In this document: positions 61,018 to 64,000 of the stretch, one piece after another
Numbering within the stretch: the first letter of the stretch is position 1
How the letters are laid out: each line of letters begins with the position of its first letter
Assembly (NCBI GenBank): GCA_011033025.1
Contig: WFMF01000172.1
Location: forward strand, 248,001 to 312,000
Source of the DNA: Beroe forskalii
Taxonomy: Eukaryota; Ctenophora; Nuda; Beroida; Beroidae
Length of the DNA stretch: 64,000 bases
Direction: 5' to 3'
Position numbers and translations under genes: made by a program
The notes under the pieces: model-generated
The model's database searches: none
The model's input: the letters and a program-made list of their open reading frames with translations, nothing else
What the model was told of the DNA's origin: nothing

Positions 61018-61538
61018 AGGCCCCCGACCATGAAATTTCAAAATTTTATTTTCCATTTTTTATGGCGGAATGTGTTCTTATAGGTCAAATATGAACATTA
61101 AGATCGAAAATCCGGTTTCTATATGATGCTTAATAGCTAATTTAGTTACGAATTTCCTCAAATGGCAGCAGCATTTTTCCCAGTAGTACAGCGGATATTT
61201 CCCCGAACGTGATGATGATACGTATCACATTACAGTGCATGTCGCATGTTATTCTAACAAAATATATGCAAGCATTAAATTGAAATGATTTGACATACTC
61301 GGCAACCACTTAATCTTTTAGACAACATTCCGACCTAAAGACCGAAAAAACGTTGGTCAAAATTGATTGTTCAGAAGTCATGAGGCATCAAAGATAGCCG
61401 TTAATTCAAATTATGGTATGTAAACATGGATTCTCTGCTGCCCGACCTATTTTCAATCGCTCATAGCAGCTAAACTAATTAGAAGAGGGTGGGAATAGTA
61501 CATATCATAAGATCTCAAATTTAAATCAAAATTTTTAA
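61018..61538. mobile_element. 0.52-kb insertion flanked by TTTAA
   Basis: Absent from the corresponding place in the left arm. It begins AGGCCCCCGACCATGAAATT and is bounded on both sides by TTTAA while the empty site has one, consistent with TTAA-type target duplication. No terminal inverted repeat was visible and no ORF is present. Confidence 0.5.
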
Positions 61539-61961
61539 GCTCAATCGAGCTGAAGTTGAACCAAAGATCGATGAACTTTGCCAGGACATAGGTGTTGTAT
61601 AAATCGTCGTATTGCAGAGGGGCCTGGAGAATATCAGACGTTTTTAATCAGAAAGAACAAAATTATCCGATATTAGGATATTTCTTGAAGCTCGCAGCAT
61701 GATATTATCATAAGCACTAATTGTAATTGGGTTACGGTCTCTTAACTGAACTATGTTTATGTTTCTGACTTGTCACCCGTGTGACGTAGCGTGTCTCGCG
61801 TTTGACGTGTCAGGGATACGAAGGATTCGTGTGTGATTTCTTGAGTTATGTGTGCAACAAGTGTGTTTCCTTGTTAATGATCTTTCAAGTTTCATTTATC
61901 TTGTGGTTATATATTATTGAAGTGAAAATAATGGTCATCAAGGACACACGGACTCAAATCG

Positions 61962-63396
61962 AATGGACCCTAAAATGGACCCTAAAATGATGGTCATTTT
62001 TCACGATAAATTTTAAGGGACTTATAGGGGTCTGCAAACATAGTTTTCTCTGTTAATGATGAATATAAACTGTTGTTAAGATTTCCCGACCAACAAAACA
62101 GAAATATTTAAGGTCTGACAATGTTTTTCATTTCATTGAAATTACCCCACTTTTTCAGCATGAACCCTAAAATGAAGGTTCAAATAATCAAAAATTATTT
62201 AATTTCTATTTGACTTCTGTTTTCAATATTTTGTGAAACATCCAAGAAAAACATTGTTGTTCCACAGCTGTTATGGATTATAAGCAATTTTCTTTATTTT
62301 TTATTCTGTTCCTAAAATATAGGTCAAAGGACCCTAAAATGTGGGTCACTTTTGATCAACAATTTTGAAAAAAATGATACCCTCATTGAAAAAGAAATAG
62401 CAGGGATATAATATTTAGGTTCTAATAATGGCATTAGGCTCATTGAAATGTTTTCAAACAAATTCTGGTTGTAATTTTCGTGTACATGGATTACGTCACT
62501 ACGATTCAGAAATGGAACACAAAATAATGCCTGTTTTTATTGCAGGAGTTACATAAGAAAATAATCATAGCATAGTTTTGTGTCAATTCATCATAAATTA
62601 CAGAGACTGAAAAATTTTGCTGCCTAAATTTCAAATATTTTGACTATTTTTCGTACAATTTTTATAATTTTTTGGGAAAAAATGCATATTTCATGCATTT
62701 CATGCATCCTTTCATGTCAAATTTGTGACGTGATGCATTGTTTCATTTTAAATTTACACATTTACATGCCAAGAACATTGCTGTAATATTTTCAAGTTGA
62801 TTTCATTGCCAAAAAATGACCAACATTTTAGGGTGCAAGTTCTCATATGTACCATCATTTTAGGGATCCTCAAAATTTTCAAAATTTACATAAATAAATT
62901 TCTTCCCAAGCTTATACAGTTTCAAATTCTCATCTATGAACTGAGATAAGTAGCTGACATGGATTAAGTTTTCTCTGCAGGTGATTTAACTCATTTATTA
63001 TGTTACCTTCATTTTAGGGTGCATCATACCACTATTTTAGGGACCTATAACCAAAATTTAACTTTTTTCAGAAGTAATGCATCAAGTATCAGTGAAAAAC
63101 ATTTTTGACATTCACTTAGATAATACAAAACTTCTTGAACCTACCTTGCAGACTTATCTCCAAAAAATAATACACCACTGGGAAAATAAGTTTTCAGGAG
63201 CTAAATTTGAAGAAACATTTTCTTCTATAAATTAGTTAAATGTCACAATTGAGCGATTTTTTTTCGAGGAAATCATCACAGAATCCTAAAGCACCTGCTG
63301 AACTGGAAAGAGGAACAAATTTGTTAAAAATAGATCATTGGTTGATTCCTATTTGGCAACCTACATTTTAGGGGGCGCCATCATTTTAGGGTCCAT
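61962..63396. mobile_element. 1.43-kb element with AATGGACCCTAAAATG inverted ends
   Basis: Absent from the left arm, so it is an insertion. Its ends AATGGACCCTAAAATG and CATTTTAGGGTCCATT are 16-bp inverted repeats. The core CCCTAAAATG recurs in forward orientation only in the left part (near 61968, 61981, 62164, 62332). Its inverse (CATTTTAGGG-like) occurs only in the right part (near 62827, 62860, 63010, 63040, 63364, 63382). No transposase ORF; the interior is AT-rich. About 30 bp of target seem replaced next to the right end. Confidence 0.7.
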
Positions 63397-64000
63397 TCAC
63401 CTGTATGAGTATATGCCGTTTATGTATTTTTTCCGAAGTTTACCATAATATATAATTTAAATATTTCTATTCTAGAAGCTGGAAAATAAAATGGTTAGAC
63501 GGAAATAGAAAAAACGCGATACTCGCTCTACCAGTGTTTTTCAGATTATAAAGGACGGTGGCTTATTTCATAACCACTTACTAACATAAGGCGGGAACTG
63601 GGACCAACTCCTGACAAATTTAGATAATGAAATGCAGCATATTTTCTAATGCCCCGCACATGACCCTGCAGAAACCACGCATGTTTTAAACATACAGCCT
63701 TATTTGACCCGAAAGTGGTACTGTCTGTGTAAGGCATGATTCATGATGAACTTTGCTAGGCATGTTATATATTCCCTGACCTAGCCTAATAACCTAATAT
63801 GGCGGTGTGATAGCCGGTTTTTGATAAGAAGTCGTGACTTCTCATTTATCGTTTCCCTCTGCTATATTAGGTATCCAATATGACCTTTTACTCTTGTTGT
63901 ACCGGATTTTGTGCTGGAAATTGATAAATTGTCAGTTATATATAGCCTCACCTGGAAATGGTAATTAATTAGATATTAATTAGGTATTACCTTATTAAGG

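Larger units (their letters stand above)
60473..64000. repeat. Right arm of inverted duplication (runs to window edge)
   Basis: Reverse complement of 40215-41801 with two large extra insertions (61018-61538 and 61962-63396). The match starts at ACGATCTC within the claudin-like coding sequence and continues to about 63990, where it weakens at the edge of the window. Confidence 0.85.

Overview
This is a stretch of nuclear genome from an animal. The genes have GT-AG introns, the flanks are AT-rich, and the families are eukaryotic and partly animal-like: a tRNase Z with a mitochondrial-type N-terminus (ELAC2), an ELOVL fatty-acid elongase, an EamA/SLC35F-type transporter, a BTB-BACK protein and a claudin/PMP22-like four-helix membrane protein. 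Low gene density and very heavy repeat load suggest a non-model invertebrate. I cannot name the phylum from sequence alone.

Layout. (1) 2338-19973, minus: an SLC35F-like drug/metabolite transporter gene in at least 13 exons; 12 of the junctions have matching splice sites and phases. Its largest intron holds a 2.65-kb mariner-like palindromic element (8454-11106) and a complete seven-exon gene on the opposite strand (11468-15207, plus), encoding a secreted protein with tyrosine-rich repeats. The 3' edge of one transporter exon has been amplified into a 30-bp minisatellite of splice donors. (2) 20564-24680: a decayed reverse-transcriptase element split by a 2.5-kb insertion. (3) 26889-31442: a 4.55-kb element with terminal inverted repeats and a 6-bp target-site duplication, with minisatellite but no visible transposase. 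(4) 33319-39563, minus: two intronless housekeeping genes, ELAC2 (one frameshift) and a GC-rich ELOVL. (5) 40215-41801 and 60473-64000: arms of an inverted duplication, each carrying the 3' coding part and 3' flank of a claudin-like gene. The right gene is complete (60305-60859). The left one is a 3' exon whose differences from it are all synonymous. (6) 41806-46260: satellites and one MITE. (7) 46867-59315, plus: an eight-exon BTB-BACK gene whose third intron (8.2 kb) is a nest of Helitrons, hairpin MITEs, tandem duplications and a palindrome.

The genes do not form a pathway; they are unrelated single-copy genes separated by mobile DNA. Several coding exons show single-base breaks at short homopolymers. 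With otherwise intact splice phases this looks more like assembly error than decay, so gene models here should be read with that in mind.

The most unusual signals are the splice-donor minisatellite, the claudin-like pair whose synonymous divergence far exceeds that of its flanks, a 182-nt in-frame interruption bounded by 14-bp direct repeats in the transporter, and a DNA element whose repeated motif reverses polarity at its centre.
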